A stretch of DNA of 61,602 nt, taken from positions 1 through 61,602 of IMG/VR virus record IMGVR_UViG_3300042539_001687; one strand, given 5' to 3'. Shown here piece after piece: positions 7,301 through 16,977 of the stretch (position 1 is the stretch's first letter; the number at the start of each line of letters is the position of its first letter). The notes below the pieces were generated by a model. That model saw only the letters and a program-made list of their open reading frames with translations. It was not told the DNA's origin and did no database searches. The translations under genes were made by a program, and so were the position numbers. Source of the DNA: a virus.

Positions 7301-9969
7301 AGCTTCGCGCTTTGGGGCCTGCTCCGGATCGTGCCGCCGGGACGGACAACGTAGGCTCAGATCCGCTCGATACGCCCGATGACGTCACCGACATCCCGCA
7401 GCAGCGCGACGAGGCGCAGGCAGAACTTGACGAGTCCACTGCCAACGCCCAGTTCTACAACGAGCAGCGCGCCAATGCTGGTGGTCGTCGTGCCCTGTCG
7501 CTGCGGCGGGCTCAAGATGTCGTTCGTCGGGTGCTGGGCATCAAGAGCCGCGATCGCCTGCCGCTGGCATTCCGCGACTACGACTCCCGGTTCGGCCGCC
7601 GGATCAGCGCCACCGACATCCAGCGCCTCGACAGCGCAGACGCCCTGATTCGGAAATACGGCAGCATGACCGACGAGCAGTACCAGGCGCTCGCGGCCCG
7701 CAACACCGACCTGCCCGCGAGCAGGGACGCTCATGTAGCCAAGCTGGCAAAAGAGTGGAGAGTCCTGGCGCGCCGTATCGGCAATGACACCGTGCAGGAC
7801 GCCGGATCCAGCGGCGAGAACCAGGCCCGCCTGGTCCAAAACCTGCTATCCGACAATCCGCAAACGCGCCTGCAAGCACTGCGCGAGCTGTTCTCTGTCA
7901 CGGGCGTACGCAACGAAGCCGGCGAGAGAGCCGGCGAGGACGGCCTGCAGGTCCTGCGCATGCTCGCCAACGACCCGGCGTACGGTTCCGTCGAGAACGT
8001 GCTGTATGACGTCCTGAATCGCGACCAGTCCATCCGCAACCCCGAGCTGTCCCGAGCTCCCGTTGTCGATGAATCGGGCGCCTCTCTGATGGATCGCCAG
8101 CGAGACCAGTCGTTCGTCGCGGACGAAGCCGACGTGAGAAGTCGCAACACTAACACCGGCGTCCCGCCTGCGGCAGGGCTGGGCCCTGAGTCCTTGCGCG
8201 AGGTGTCCCGCCGTCTGGCAGAAGACATCGGCCCGGCGGAGGGCCGTCAGCTTACGCGGGCCGATCTGCAGGAAGCCGGGCTGGAGCCGACGTTCTTGCC
8301 GGACGAAGGTCCTGCGGTGCGCCCCTCATTCATCGACCGCCTGCGCGGCTATCTGCCATTCCTGCGACGCCAGGCTGACGCGGCCCCCGCGAGCCCGCAG
8401 GTCGTCACGCGCCAGGGGCTGGACACCGCTGAGCAGGAGATTGCCGCCGCCTCCACTCCGGAGGAAATGAACGCAATCCTGGCGCGCATCAACAGCACCC
8501 GCGAACAGACACTCGCCAGGCTGGACGACACCAACGACCCGCCTGTGGCTGACGGCGACGGCGTCGAGCGCTCTGCACGCCAGCAGATCGAGGAGCGTGC
8601 CAATGCGCTGACTGCCACCTGGCGCCGCCGCATGGAGCGCATGCAGGCCGCAGAGGCGTCGCGCGTCGACGGCGATGCCGACGTGGAACCTGCAGAGGAG
8701 GGCCAGGACAGCGCCTTTGCGGCCGCTTACGGCGAGGCGATCGAGGCGGGCAGTGACATGCGCGAGGCGATCCGGGCCGGCCAGGCTGCCCAGCAGGCAG
8801 CTTCTGCTGCTGCGGGCGTGCTGCCGCGTAAGCCAGTTGCCGGCGTGGCGCAGGAGGCCGTCGAGCGCCTCCAGGAGCAAGCATTCCGAAACGCCAGCCT
8901 GCATCCGGTAACGGCCGAACAGGCCGCCGCCGACGGGCTGGAGATCGAGGTCCCAGAGCATGTGGCTGAACGAGTGGACTACGAGCTGCGCCGTCGAGCC
9001 ACCGCTCGCCAAATCGCTGCAGAGCGCGGCGAGGAGCCTGAGGAGTTCGCCACGCAGCTTCCAAGCCTAAGCGTCAACCTGAAGCAGAGGCGCGCCGGAG
9101 TTTCGTTCCTTGACGAAAATGAGAAGGTTGTTGTGCTTGAGGGGAGACTTCGCACAAAGGACGAGCCCGAGACGGACGGCCCGGCTCCGGTGCCGTTCCG
9201 CAACTCCGCGATCATCTCATGGAGCCCGGATGGGGGCGTGCAGATCCGCCAGCGACGTCTGTCGCGGAACGACCCGGACCCCGAGTGGGTGCGCCGCCAG
9301 AAGATCCACGAGGCTGCCAAGTCCGGCAACACGGCGCAGATCCTCGCCCTGATCCCGCCGGCTGCATCTGCAGACGATGTGGCTGAGGCGGCCGGTCGAG
9401 CGGCCGACGATGGCGCCGCTCCGGCCTCTCCAACTGCCCGCCCGCAAGAAGACGTCATGGAAGATTTCTCCCGCCCGCGAGACCCAGAGGGCGAGCTTGA
9501 AGAGCCCAAGCCCTACGATTCTGACGAGCTGGACTCTACCCCCGACGAGGATCGCATCGGCGACGACATCGAGGCCAGCCTTGAAGATCCGGTGCCTGGT
9601 CCGGGCCGCCGTCGTGCCGAAGAGGAGTACGAGGCCGAGCAGGCCCGCAAGGCTGGCAAGGGCAAGCGGGGCGGAAAGGACAGGGGCAGGCCTGGCCTCA
9701 CGGCTCGCCGGGCGGCAGCGGGCGCAGTCGGTGCCGGCGTCGTCGGCATTGGCGGCGGATCGGCCGTAAACACGGGCCTCAATGCTCTACTCGGCGGCGC
9801 CGGTGGTGGCGTCGGCATGGGCTTTGCCCCAGCCTCCGCTTACGGCGAAGAAGCCCCCATTGTGGCCGAACGGGACATAAATACCTCAGAGGAGCCGGCC
9901 GGCTCGCAGGTTCGCAGCGCCCGACAGCGGCTGCGATACCTGACTTCCCAGAACCCGCTCCCCTATTAG
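4327..9969 (+). CDS. giant virion-associated protein (1880 aa), candidate internal/ejection protein
   Basis: This single open frame of 1880 residues is rich in Ala, Asp, Arg, Glu and Pro, with long disordered acidic and proline stretches. No catalytic motif stands out. The only strongly hydrophobic patch is a Gly/Ala-rich segment near residues 1795-1840 (GAVGAGVVGIGGGSAVNTG) that could insert in a membrane. Podoviruses often encode two or three very large internal proteins that are ejected before DNA. Length, composition, position after the tail genes and the two long genes that follow fit that role. Functional assignment is inference. Confidence 0.7.
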   Translation: MGALDRVLANAAEAAAGSPSSRVRAAMRARSTARKGYDPQAAADLSVNAAVRQAAGGELPDAGPAATSVSADAAWDPAARNPNRVGPVNQARSTPVAVQVADDLEQTLLEAMDIATDADGVLGVNEQVFEDLERRLKVIGSGGPVEQQAVQILAQRYGVPAGTSLDEAVTTISEGLAGQRMSLYQREPNVIDSRLERVSDNPFPERPSSLEGFPTADEKFDPVEVEEVVRIPRFEYDQLGRLKVDGDGNPLPRIDPETNLPTFEPVRQRRLVPQRTVDGVSAVMPSGEFTTIGRRRSGSDGNRSAEEVVFVLDRGDGTYQLSRITDSGGYDNQIIDEGQLGRLLVETGYERISGPELGFSVQAPTEGDADALGKMLFESLQPGAATPGQAAEVVRRISEIGQVFDGALAERALRAAGFQDVGNELSTGLQLLERAREMAASEALQRAAPAPGAAAGPATTTSTVEVRPPRSDPSRGAVTMDATSEPLRRARDLSQNQQLLTPDQRSAQEAAEGIVSGPTGGQVDMVSGPADATTFLGPDGQPLTATFDPTSLFSDAAPPLFPPAGRFQQGILGGLQQYGIPASGPGSSSVSVGGVFGDGTVMDTGTLPGSVPVTMDASLSMPDRLDVLQGLSDVATPATPVMNFDFSGDWSRAAGRGSAVNATWRNKDYDQPVRVTGFAGEFGGVRYYTIEGSGTAIPEPELDFGGSAPPGATRSGPTVAGTVDVGGVDFARAADPDSADAAQQQFAELANREAATKAALNTFADEPTDDVVQIWRRMEELRAFEPAFAELDVTEQFEMARMSRDQLQELADDISLEISETPNPNTFTQSQSVASPTSGNQFSTAQNLPPVTLSRTQRVRQAADPSAPQATVSDDPSDVAFGMNPSRRPPSNRRATEQRATILQARLEAADRTERLLNQVEKMYSPPPLRAGEDPPLPSTPEQVVAFVRGSGDFFRLPKSDQATVLEAVASPAQATALMDSTIASKRAVRDELRALGPAPDRAAGTDNVGSDPLDTPDDVTDIPQQRDEAQAELDESTANAQFYNEQRANAGGRRALSLRRAQDVVRRVLGIKSRDRLPLAFRDYDSRFGRRISATDIQRLDSADALIRKYGSMTDEQYQALAARNTDLPASRDAHVAKLAKEWRVLARRIGNDTVQDAGSSGENQARLVQNLLSDNPQTRLQALRELFSVTGVRNEAGERAGEDGLQVLRMLANDPAYGSVENVLYDVLNRDQSIRNPELSRAPVVDESGASLMDRQRDQSFVADEADVRSRNTNTGVPPAAGLGPESLREVSRRLAEDIGPAEGRQLTRADLQEAGLEPTFLPDEGPAVRPSFIDRLRGYLPFLRRQADAAPASPQVVTRQGLDTAEQEIAAASTPEEMNAILARINSTREQTLARLDDTNDPPVADGDGVERSARQQIEERANALTATWRRRMERMQAAEASRVDGDADVEPAEEGQDSAFAAAYGEAIEAGSDMREAIRAGQAAQQAASAAAGVLPRKPVAGVAQEAVERLQEQAFRNASLHPVTAEQAAADGLEIEVPEHVAERVDYELRRRATARQIAAERGEEPEEFATQLPSLSVNLKQRRAGVSFLDENEKVVVLEGRLRTKDEPETDGPAPVPFRNSAIISWSPDGGVQIRQRRLSRNDPDPEWVRRQKIHEAAKSGNTAQILALIPPAASADDVAEAAGRAADDGAAPASPTARPQEDVMEDFSRPRDPEGELEEPKPYDSDELDSTPDEDRIGDDIEASLEDPVPGPGRRRAEEEYEAEQARKAGKGKRGGKDRGRPGLTARRAAAGAVGAGVVGIGGGSAVNTGLNALLGGAGGGVGMGFAPASAYGEEAPIVAERDINTSEEPAGSQVRSARQRLRYLTSQNPLPY
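9870..9885 (+). promoter_or_regulatory. late-promoter-like motif, GGGACATAAATACC
   Basis: The motif lies inside the 3' end of the 1880-residue gene, about 105 bases before the next start. It matches the intergenic copy at 56709 over GACATAAATACC. An internal promoter for the following two genes is plausible, but coincidence cannot be excluded because the site is coding. Confidence 0.4.
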
Positions 9970-9979
9970 GCAGCCTCAC

Positions 9980-12490
9980 ATGGACCCAGCAGATCAGATC
10001 AGGGCGCGGCTGCGTGAGATGCAGGGGCTGACGGGATTTCCGGCTGACCAGCTCGCTGGCGCCATGGGCCCTGACGTCGCAGAAGTGGAGTTCGTCGATC
10101 GGTTCAAGAGTCAGCTGCAGGCACGGGAGGCCAAGCAGGCTGCGGAGCGCCAGGAGGCCGACAGTCAGGCTCGCAAGGCCCGCTCCGAGCGCGAGGGGAT
10201 GGCCGCTGCCGTCGCCGATGCCGGGCCAGAGATGCGTCGCACGGACGCACTGTCGGCTCCTGGACTCGAGGACTCCGCCTGGCAGGAGAGCGACGAGCTT
10301 GTTCTTCCGGGCGTGCCTGCGGCCCCCGCGCCCACCGCTCCAGCCCAGCCCTCAAACCCGTTTAGTGTTGGTGCCAGACGACCGCCGTTCCGAGCGCCAA
10401 ACCCGGCGCAAGACATGGCGGACGATCGCCGCCGCTCGCGCGAAGCCGGTGCTGCTGCAGCTGCCTCTGCCGCGCCGGCAGCTACTGCGGCTCGGGCAGC
10501 CCAGCAGCGGAGGTCAGAGGAAAAGGGCCTGCAAGCGCGCGCCCGCGCTCCAGGCGGGCTGAACGTGCCTCCGGCGCGGGTGGAGGCGGACCGCGCTGCG
10601 GCACAAACTGCCACTGCCAGGCCCGCTCCGGCCCGCTCCGGGCCAGACGACCTGCGGGAGCGGAAGGATCGGGCCCGCGAGAGCAAGGAGCTCGCTCAAT
10701 ACCGCATCGACATGGATCGGTACGACGCCGAGCGCCTTGCCTGGCAGACCGAGTACGACAACGCCGTCGAGGCAGGCGACCTTCCCCGCGCCGAAACACT
10801 CGCCGCCGCCGAGCCGCAGCCTCCGACCCCGCCGCAGTCCGTGACCGGCGGCCTGGACGAGAACGAAGTCAAGGCGGTCTGGGACCACGACAACGACCCC
10901 GCCACGCCGCGCATTGCTGAGACTGCCGAGCAGTCTCTTGCCTGGCTGAAAGCAAACGACCCGAAGGCTTATGAGCGCCTGGCCCGCCAAGCACAGGCCG
11001 CCGTCGGGACCGACAAAGAGTCGCTCCGGGAGTGGGCGTCGGCGCAGTTTGGCGAGATGGAGCCGGGTGATCGTCGCAAGGCCATGCAGCGCTCTGGCTC
11101 CATGCTCAACGCCAACGACGAGCGCGTGAACTTCGTGATGCCGCAGGGCGCCAGGGGCGGCATCGGCGACAGCGGCAGGGGCCGAGCGCCCCGAGCGCCA
11201 GAGGGCCGCCAGGCACTGGACCCGCGCACCGGCCAGCCGATCATTGTGCGCGATCCCTTCAATCAGAATCGCGTCGAGCCGATCCCCGCTCCGCGTGGGG
11301 GCCTGCTCGGCACGCCAGGCGGTACGCGCATGCCGGCACCGCAGAACCAGGCGGCGCTGGGCGCAGGCGGGCTGGGGATTGAGAGCCTCGATAGCTTCCC
11401 CGTCAACCCGGAGGCCATGACGCCGCAGTGGCGCGAACAGATGATGGGCATTGGCCTGATGGCCTTCGGCCTGGATCGCGAAGACTTCGCCGAAGGACCT
11501 GAAGGCGACGATATGTTTATCGCCTCCACGCAGCGGCTGCTCGACCGACACCAGCAGAAGGTGGCGGCTGGCTTCGTGGTCCGGCCGTCGATCACCGGCG
11601 GATACACCTACGAGCCCGGCCAGGCCATGCAGGAACAGCGGGCCGCGAACGCCCGAGACAAGGACACGAACTCGTTCCTTGCGGCCAGGCCGGCGATCAA
11701 CGACACAGACGGTGCGGCCGAGCTCCAGGGCGCCGCCACCCCCGCCGAACGGCGCCAGATCAAGGCGCGCCTGCGGCAGCAGGACCAGGAGGAACGCCGC
11801 CAGGCACTCAACGACGCCCGCAGCAAAGAGGCGGACCAGAAGAACCGCAACAACCCCGCTCGCGCACCGGGCATGTTCCGTGATTCGCTGGCGGCGGCGG
11901 GCAACGACCCTCAGGCGCAGGCTGCCGTCTACCGCAACTTCGGCATGCCGCGCGAAGCCGAGCGCATTCTCGCCATGGAGAATCAGCGCTTTGCCGTCGA
12001 GCAGGCCGGGTTGACGGAGCGGGCAAAGGCAGATGCTGAGCGCGAGCCCAATGGCCTGGACCTCATGATCCAGGCTGACAACCAGATCGTAGGCGGTCTG
12101 CTCGACGAAGACCCCACGCAGCCTCTGAATGCCGACACGGCCATCGATATGTACGACAGGGTGCACAGTCCGGAGGGCAAGCCCATGGGCCCGGACAAGG
12201 CCCGTGACGGTGTCGGTCGGCTGCTTGTTCAGTCTGGTCGACCTGCGGCAATGGCGCACCCGATCGTTCAGGGTGTGCTGGACGACATCTACACAAACAT
12301 CGGGTGGGCTCGCAGCGACGAGCCGGACAACGTGGGCTTCGTTGGCAAGCGCGAGTTCTTCATCCTCGAGGCTCGCAGGCGGCTCAACATGGACGAGAAA
12401 ACCGCCGGCGCGATGTTTGATCGCCGCAAGGGTACGGCTGTGGAGCAGGCGCCAGCAGAAGGCCAAGTGGCGGCCGGAGCAGCGCAATGA
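9980..12490 (+). CDS. large virion-associated protein (836 aa)
   Basis: It begins 10 bases after the giant gene. The N-terminal 270 residues are Ala/Arg/Gln/Pro rich and look disordered or coiled coil. The C-terminal half is more globular. There is no membrane segment and no peptidase or lysozyme motif that I can recognise. As the middle member of a three-gene set of very large products it is a candidate internal core or ejection protein. Its last bases lie 18 bases from the next start. Confidence 0.7.
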   Translation: MDPADQIRARLREMQGLTGFPADQLAGAMGPDVAEVEFVDRFKSQLQAREAKQAAERQEADSQARKARSEREGMAAAVADAGPEMRRTDALSAPGLEDSAWQESDELVLPGVPAAPAPTAPAQPSNPFSVGARRPPFRAPNPAQDMADDRRRSREAGAAAAASAAPAATAARAAQQRRSEEKGLQARARAPGGLNVPPARVEADRAAAQTATARPAPARSGPDDLRERKDRARESKELAQYRIDMDRYDAERLAWQTEYDNAVEAGDLPRAETLAAAEPQPPTPPQSVTGGLDENEVKAVWDHDNDPATPRIAETAEQSLAWLKANDPKAYERLARQAQAAVGTDKESLREWASAQFGEMEPGDRRKAMQRSGSMLNANDERVNFVMPQGARGGIGDSGRGRAPRAPEGRQALDPRTGQPIIVRDPFNQNRVEPIPAPRGGLLGTPGGTRMPAPQNQAALGAGGLGIESLDSFPVNPEAMTPQWREQMMGIGLMAFGLDREDFAEGPEGDDMFIASTQRLLDRHQQKVAAGFVVRPSITGGYTYEPGQAMQEQRAANARDKDTNSFLAARPAINDTDGAAELQGAATPAERRQIKARLRQQDQEERRQALNDARSKEADQKNRNNPARAPGMFRDSLAAAGNDPQAQAAVYRNFGMPREAERILAMENQRFAVEQAGLTERAKADAEREPNGLDLMIQADNQIVGGLLDEDPTQPLNADTAIDMYDRVHSPEGKPMGPDKARDGVGRLLVQSGRPAAMAHPIVQGVLDDIYTNIGWARSDEPDNVGFVGKREFFILEARRRLNMDEKTAGAMFDRRKGTAVEQAPAEGQVAAGAAQ

Positions 12491-12508
12491 CCTTGCGCGA
12501 GGCCAGCC

Positions 12509-15500
12509 ATGGCAGACTTCCTGCGTAACTTCTACACGGGCCAGGACATTGCCGACGCTGCACTGTCTCCGGCCCGCAAGGCCCAGCTGCTCGCGCAGGT
12601 CGACGCTGGAGGCGGCGGCCTAGTCTCGGACATCGCCTGGCTGCTCGACACTCCGGGAGCCATGGTGCGCGGGGCGCTCTCGGGGACCGGTGCCCTGAAC
12701 GCCCTCTCCCAGACCTCTGAGGAGCGGACCGACGGGCGGGAGCTGCTGCGCCAGGCTGGCCTGGCTGGGAGCGAGGACAATTGGGGGAACTTTTTTGGGG
12801 GGCTCGCCACTGAGGTAGTCCTAGACCCCCTCTCCATGCTGTCTGGCCCAGTCAAGGCCCTGTCCCCAGCCGGCAAGCTGGCCGCCAAGTCAGGCCTGCT
12901 CCAGAGGGCGCCCGAGCTGCTGTCGCGCAAGTTCATCGCGACCGGCGGGGCTGGCATGGCGCCCGAGCTGGCGGAGCGGGCCGCCCGGTCAGCGGGCAAT
13001 CTGGCCGGCGAGGTGCCCAGCCGCACCAGCGTGGCCGGTAGGCCCCTTATTGGGCGCCGTGCGGCCCAGCGCTACGGGACCCTGCAGGACCTCCTGGACT
13101 ACGCCGACGACCCGGAGATGGCGCGCAAGAGCCTCCTGGACGCTGTCAGGGGTGACGAGGCTCGCCTGGATGCCCTGCTGCCACGCCGACTGGGCGGCGA
13201 TCTGGGGATCGGGCTGCCGCTGGGGGCCCCCAAGTTGTCGGTCAACCTGCCTGGTGGCGGCGCCTACACGGACGCCATGGACTCCCTGATGTCGACGATC
13301 CGGTGGAGTCCGGCTGGCCGGGCGGTCAGCGCCGTCTTCGACAACAAGGTGGGCCAGGCCACCGACGCCCAGTCGCAGGCGATCTACTCAGGTGCCGACC
13401 AGGCACGCCAGCGGGCCCAAGCCGAAGCCCGCCGCGAAGCCACGTACCAGGCTGCCCGCCTGTACCAAACTTCGCCAGAAACATTCACTGAAGAAGGGAA
13501 TCGGGCGCTCGGCCGGCTCATTGAGCAGCCCGCCGAGAACGCATTCCAGTCCGCCGACGACGTCTTCGCCTCAAACCACCCGGCCGCCAGGCAATACGTC
13601 CAGTGGTGGAAGGAGCGCGCCGACGAGCTGGCCGACGAGTTCACGGAAGCAGGCCTTCGGGGCGCCCGCTTCTCTGATCCCAACGTCTCTGGCTACCTTC
13701 CGCGCCGCGCCGACGGACTCCTTCAGCAGGCGGGCTACAACGACCCCAGTCTGGGTCGCGTGCTGAGCACGCTCACCAGCGACCAGGCGCAGCGCACCGG
13801 CGAGCTGATGGTGCCTGGCGGGCGTGACGTCATCTCCTTTGACTTGAGCCGCGATCCGTTTATTGCCGGCGGGAAGCGCCTGGCCAAGAACGACGAGGAG
13901 GCAGCGCAGTACATCGCCGAGAAGCTGTTCGGGAAGCGCTTTAACCCGGACGACGAAGGGATCCGCGCCTTCGACCAAGAGTACGCCTACGGCACGAAGT
14001 ACTGGTCGAAGACGCCTGACGGTCGCGATGTCTTCAGCCCGCGCGCCGGAGCTGCTCAGGAGTTTGAAGCCGGCGGAGTCGGGGACAACTGGGCAGATAC
14101 GCGAGACTGGCAGGACCTGTTCACCGAGCCAGGCTCCACTCCGTACTCGAAAGAGCAGCTCAAGCAAGCTCGCGGCCTGGCGCAGATCATGCACCGCCTG
14201 CCGGACAACGTCATCAAGGACGTGCCGCTCTTCGGCCAGCACCCCACGCAGACCATTGCGCGCTACATGGAGGGGCGGGCTGGTGCGAAGGCGACGATGA
14301 CGGCGATCTATGACTCGCTGGCCGCAAGCACCAACATGGATCCTGCCAACCTCGCCGATGGCGGGAAGCACATCTCGATGTCGGAAGCCCTGCAGCGGGT
14401 GGGCGGACGCAACACCGCTGACGATGTCGGCGAGGTAGGGGCGCGAGAGCAGATGCGCAGCCGGCTGGCGCAGCGCATCGGCGCCGACCCGGACAAGGTT
14501 GACCTGTCCAACCTCTCGGTTTCGGAGGATCTGGTCAACAAGCTCACTCGGGCCCGCGAAGGCTTTGAGCAGCCGCAGGTGGCGGCCGACTTTAACCGCG
14601 CCCTGTCGCAGTACTTCAGGGCACTCAAGAGCGGGCTGCTGTCCTGGCCGCGCCGGATCGTGCGCGACATGCTCAGCGGCGCCTACAGCAACTGGCTGGA
14701 GGGCGCCCTCGACGTGCGGGCCCTGCCGGTCGTAAAGCAGCTGTGGGGTGCGATTGCAGGAGGGCCGTTCGTCACCGGCAAGGACATCGCCCGCATCTCA
14801 GCGTTCGATCCTCAGGCTGTTGCGTACCTGAAGACCATGCCGCGCTACGCCTCGAAGGCGGCAGACGAGGTCGCTGCTGAGTTCTACGCCGACCTGTCTG
14901 CGTCTGGCTTGCTTGACGCCGGGCGCGCGATGGACCGTGAGGCCATCGTCTCGAGCGGGAACGTCGCCGACCTTCTTCCCGGCGTGGATCCGCAGACGTT
15001 CCTGTTCGGCCAGAACTCTGCCGTAAGGGAGCTGGCAAGCAGGAACTGGAATCCGTTCAGCACGAACTACCGCACTGGGTTCGTGAACCTGGACTTCTTC
15101 GACGCCGACAAGAACCCGATCTCGCGGGCCGGCACGAAGGCTGGAAACCTCTCCGACGCAATCAATCGACTCACTGGCTACCTGTCGCTGCTGCGGCAGG
15201 GTGTCGACCCGATGGAGGCGGCCCGCCGCATGAAGCGGGCGCACGTGGACTACGCCAGCCTCACGCCGGTGGAGCGGTACATCCGAGACAACTTCGTGCC
15301 GTTCTATGCCTATGCGCGAAACGTCACGCAGGAAGTTCTCCGCCAGATCGCCGAGCAGCCGGGTGGACGCTACGGGCAGGGGCTGCGTGCGTACGCGCGG
15401 GCCCAAGAGTCGGGCGACGAGTACGTGCCCGAGAACATCCGCATGCAGGGCGGCGTGGCCATCGACCCCGAAGACCCGATGCTGGGGTGGCTGACGGACC

Positions 15501-16141
15501 CCGATCGCACCACGACCACCTACTACACCGGCCTGAGCGATCTGCCTGGCATCAGCCAGCTCAACATGTTCGATCCGGATTCCCGCCAGCAGACCGCCAG
15601 CAATCTGTTGCAGATGCTGAATCCTCTCTATCGCACGGGCGGAGAGCTGCTGACGGGCGTCGACGCGTTCTACGGTGCGCCGATCAACGAGGTCTCGCGT
15701 GGTTATGGGCCAGTTAGCAAGCTGACACGCGCCGTCACGGGCGACGACGATGCCGGGTACGGCCTTTTGTCTGTCGGCCTAGACAAGGCCACCGACCTGA
15801 TCCCCTACGCGTCGCGGCCACTGCGCACGGCGACAGCCCTGTTCAACCCCGACACCAAGCTGCCGCTCTCCACGAACGCCTTCGTGACGTCCTTCAACGA
15901 GCTGGGCGCCGGACGGCTGAGGGACGCCACTGCCGAAGACGTCCGCCGGGACCAGATCCGGCGGCTGCAGAAGCTGGCCTCGCCCTACACCCGGGACATC
16001 ACCATCCCCACGATCCCGAAGGGCATGGAGGGGCGGGTACCGCAGAACGCCTCCGACGCCCTGGAACTGTCACGGGAGATCCAGGAGGAGGGACGGCAGC
16101 TCCGCCGCCGGCGACTCGAGGGTCGGTTCCAGGGCTACTGA
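12509..16141 (+). CDS. large phage polyprotein-like virion protein (1210 aa)
   Basis: This is the third giant protein. It looks mostly helical and better structured than its neighbours. Around residues 929-952 it carries an aromatic segment (DNFVPFYAYARN, then a downstream IAEQPGG) resembling the PFY.W.R motif found in phage large polyvalent or internal proteins. A helical region near residues 700-730 (LLSWPRRIVRDMLSGAYSNW) is similar in type. The likely role is an ejected internal protein. Its 3' end overlaps the convergent integrase gene by 7 bases, with no terminator between them. Confidence 0.7.
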   Translation: MADFLRNFYTGQDIADAALSPARKAQLLAQVDAGGGGLVSDIAWLLDTPGAMVRGALSGTGALNALSQTSEERTDGRELLRQAGLAGSEDNWGNFFGGLATEVVLDPLSMLSGPVKALSPAGKLAAKSGLLQRAPELLSRKFIATGGAGMAPELAERAARSAGNLAGEVPSRTSVAGRPLIGRRAAQRYGTLQDLLDYADDPEMARKSLLDAVRGDEARLDALLPRRLGGDLGIGLPLGAPKLSVNLPGGGAYTDAMDSLMSTIRWSPAGRAVSAVFDNKVGQATDAQSQAIYSGADQARQRAQAEARREATYQAARLYQTSPETFTEEGNRALGRLIEQPAENAFQSADDVFASNHPAARQYVQWWKERADELADEFTEAGLRGARFSDPNVSGYLPRRADGLLQQAGYNDPSLGRVLSTLTSDQAQRTGELMVPGGRDVISFDLSRDPFIAGGKRLAKNDEEAAQYIAEKLFGKRFNPDDEGIRAFDQEYAYGTKYWSKTPDGRDVFSPRAGAAQEFEAGGVGDNWADTRDWQDLFTEPGSTPYSKEQLKQARGLAQIMHRLPDNVIKDVPLFGQHPTQTIARYMEGRAGAKATMTAIYDSLAASTNMDPANLADGGKHISMSEALQRVGGRNTADDVGEVGAREQMRSRLAQRIGADPDKVDLSNLSVSEDLVNKLTRAREGFEQPQVAADFNRALSQYFRALKSGLLSWPRRIVRDMLSGAYSNWLEGALDVRALPVVKQLWGAIAGGPFVTGKDIARISAFDPQAVAYLKTMPRYASKAADEVAAEFYADLSASGLLDAGRAMDREAIVSSGNVADLLPGVDPQTFLFGQNSAVRELASRNWNPFSTNYRTGFVNLDFFDADKNPISRAGTKAGNLSDAINRLTGYLSLLRQGVDPMEAARRMKRAHVDYASLTPVERYIRDNFVPFYAYARNVTQEVLRQIAEQPGGRYGQGLRAYARAQESGDEYVPENIRMQGGVAIDPEDPMLGWLTDPDRTTTTYYTGLSDLPGISQLNMFDPDSRQQTASNLLQMLNPLYRTGGELLTGVDAFYGAPINEVSRGYGPVSKLTRAVTGDDDAGYGLLSVGLDKATDLIPYASRPLRTATALFNPDTKLPLSTNAFVTSFNELGAGRLRDATAEDVRRDQIRRLQKLASPYTRDITIPTIPKGMEGRVPQNASDALELSREIQEEGRQLRRRRLEGRFQGY

Positions 16142-16953
16142 GACATGAGCGGCGGTGGCCCGGAGGCTGCCCCGACGAGCTGGGTCTGGTCCAGGTAGTG
16201 CCTGGCGGCCAGCCCTGGCGTCCTGTGCCCCAGGAACCACTGCGCCCGGCCGGGCTGGGTCATCTCGACGTGCGTCGCGGCGCTCCGGCGCAGCCACCGC
16301 CCGCTCCCGGCCGGCAGTCCGCAGCTGGCTATCAGCAGCCGCATGAACTTGAAGCTCTGCCGGCGACAGCACACCCACCCCAGAACCGTCCCATCCTTGC
16401 TTTCCTGAAACATTCGGTCCACGAGATCCCGAGTCGCCTGAGAGATCACCCTGGTGCAGGGTACGTTCGTTTTCGACGTGACCCAGCCGACGGCCAGCCC
16501 ATGGAAGTTCTCCTTCCTCCAGGAGAAAACGTCGCCGTACCGGGCTCCGGTTTCGTAGGCCAGCATGGTCCAGCACTGCAAGAACAGGCCGAGATTGGCG
16601 CCGTTGCGCAGGCGCTTGCGAGAAAATTTCTCCGCCCCCTTGACCAGCGCCCGGCACTCTGCCATAGTCCACGCCCGTACAGCCTTGGCAGGGACCTTGA
16701 TCCGCATGACGCCCCTTGGGGCATCGGCAATCAGGCCCTCCTCCCAGGCGTACCGCCAGAGAGTGAGCAGGACCCTTCGGTCATTGGCGACGCTCGACGG
16801 CGACAAGGATTCTTGGCGTGCACGGAGGTAGGAATTTACGGCCCGTGCCGTAAATGCGGGCATTTTCGCGGCAAGGTTGGTCATCTGCGCTGCGTACTTG
16901 GCGCAGCACTCACGCTCTGCCAGGTAGCGAGCGGCGACACACTTTGGACTCAC
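16135..16953 (-). CDS. int: tyrosine recombinase / integrase (272 aa)
   Basis: It catalyses site-specific recombination between attP and a host tRNA. Visible motifs are an N-terminal SAM-like helical domain (FTARAVNSYLRARQ), the catalytic Arg in YETGARYGDVFSW, a Lys in SKT, box II GRWLRRSAATHVE (Arg present, but the usual first His is Arg), the GH of FLGHRTPG, and the nucleophile region RHYLD. GTG 16953 was chosen because AAAGGGG lies 6 bases upstream. Longer upstream frames only translate the antisense of the tRNA fragment (the familiar false DSNLRP peptide). It lies directly beside that fragment and converges on the late operon. Confidence 0.85.
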   Translation of the reverse strand: MSPKCVAARYLAERECCAKYAAQMTNLAAKMPAFTARAVNSYLRARQESLSPSSVANDRRVLLTLWRYAWEEGLIADAPRGVMRIKVPAKAVRAWTMAECRALVKGAEKFSRKRLRNGANLGLFLQCWTMLAYETGARYGDVFSWRKENFHGLAVGWVTSKTNVPCTRVISQATRDLVDRMFQESKDGTVLGWVCCRRQSFKFMRLLIASCGLPAGSGRWLRRSAATHVEMTQPGRAQWFLGHRTPGLAARHYLDQTQLVGAASGPPPLMSQ

Positions 16954-16977
16954 AGGCAAACCCCTTTGGTAGGTAGT

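Noticed and set aside
10514-12487. 657-residue leftward frame
   Set aside because: It is antisense to the 836-residue virion protein, lacks motifs and ribosome-binding site, and is typical of antisense frames in GC-rich DNA.
16198-16977. Rightward extension of the nuclease frame back to 16198
   Set aside because: This stretch is antisense to the integrase, whose catalytic motifs are intact; the nuclease family sequence only begins near 17095.
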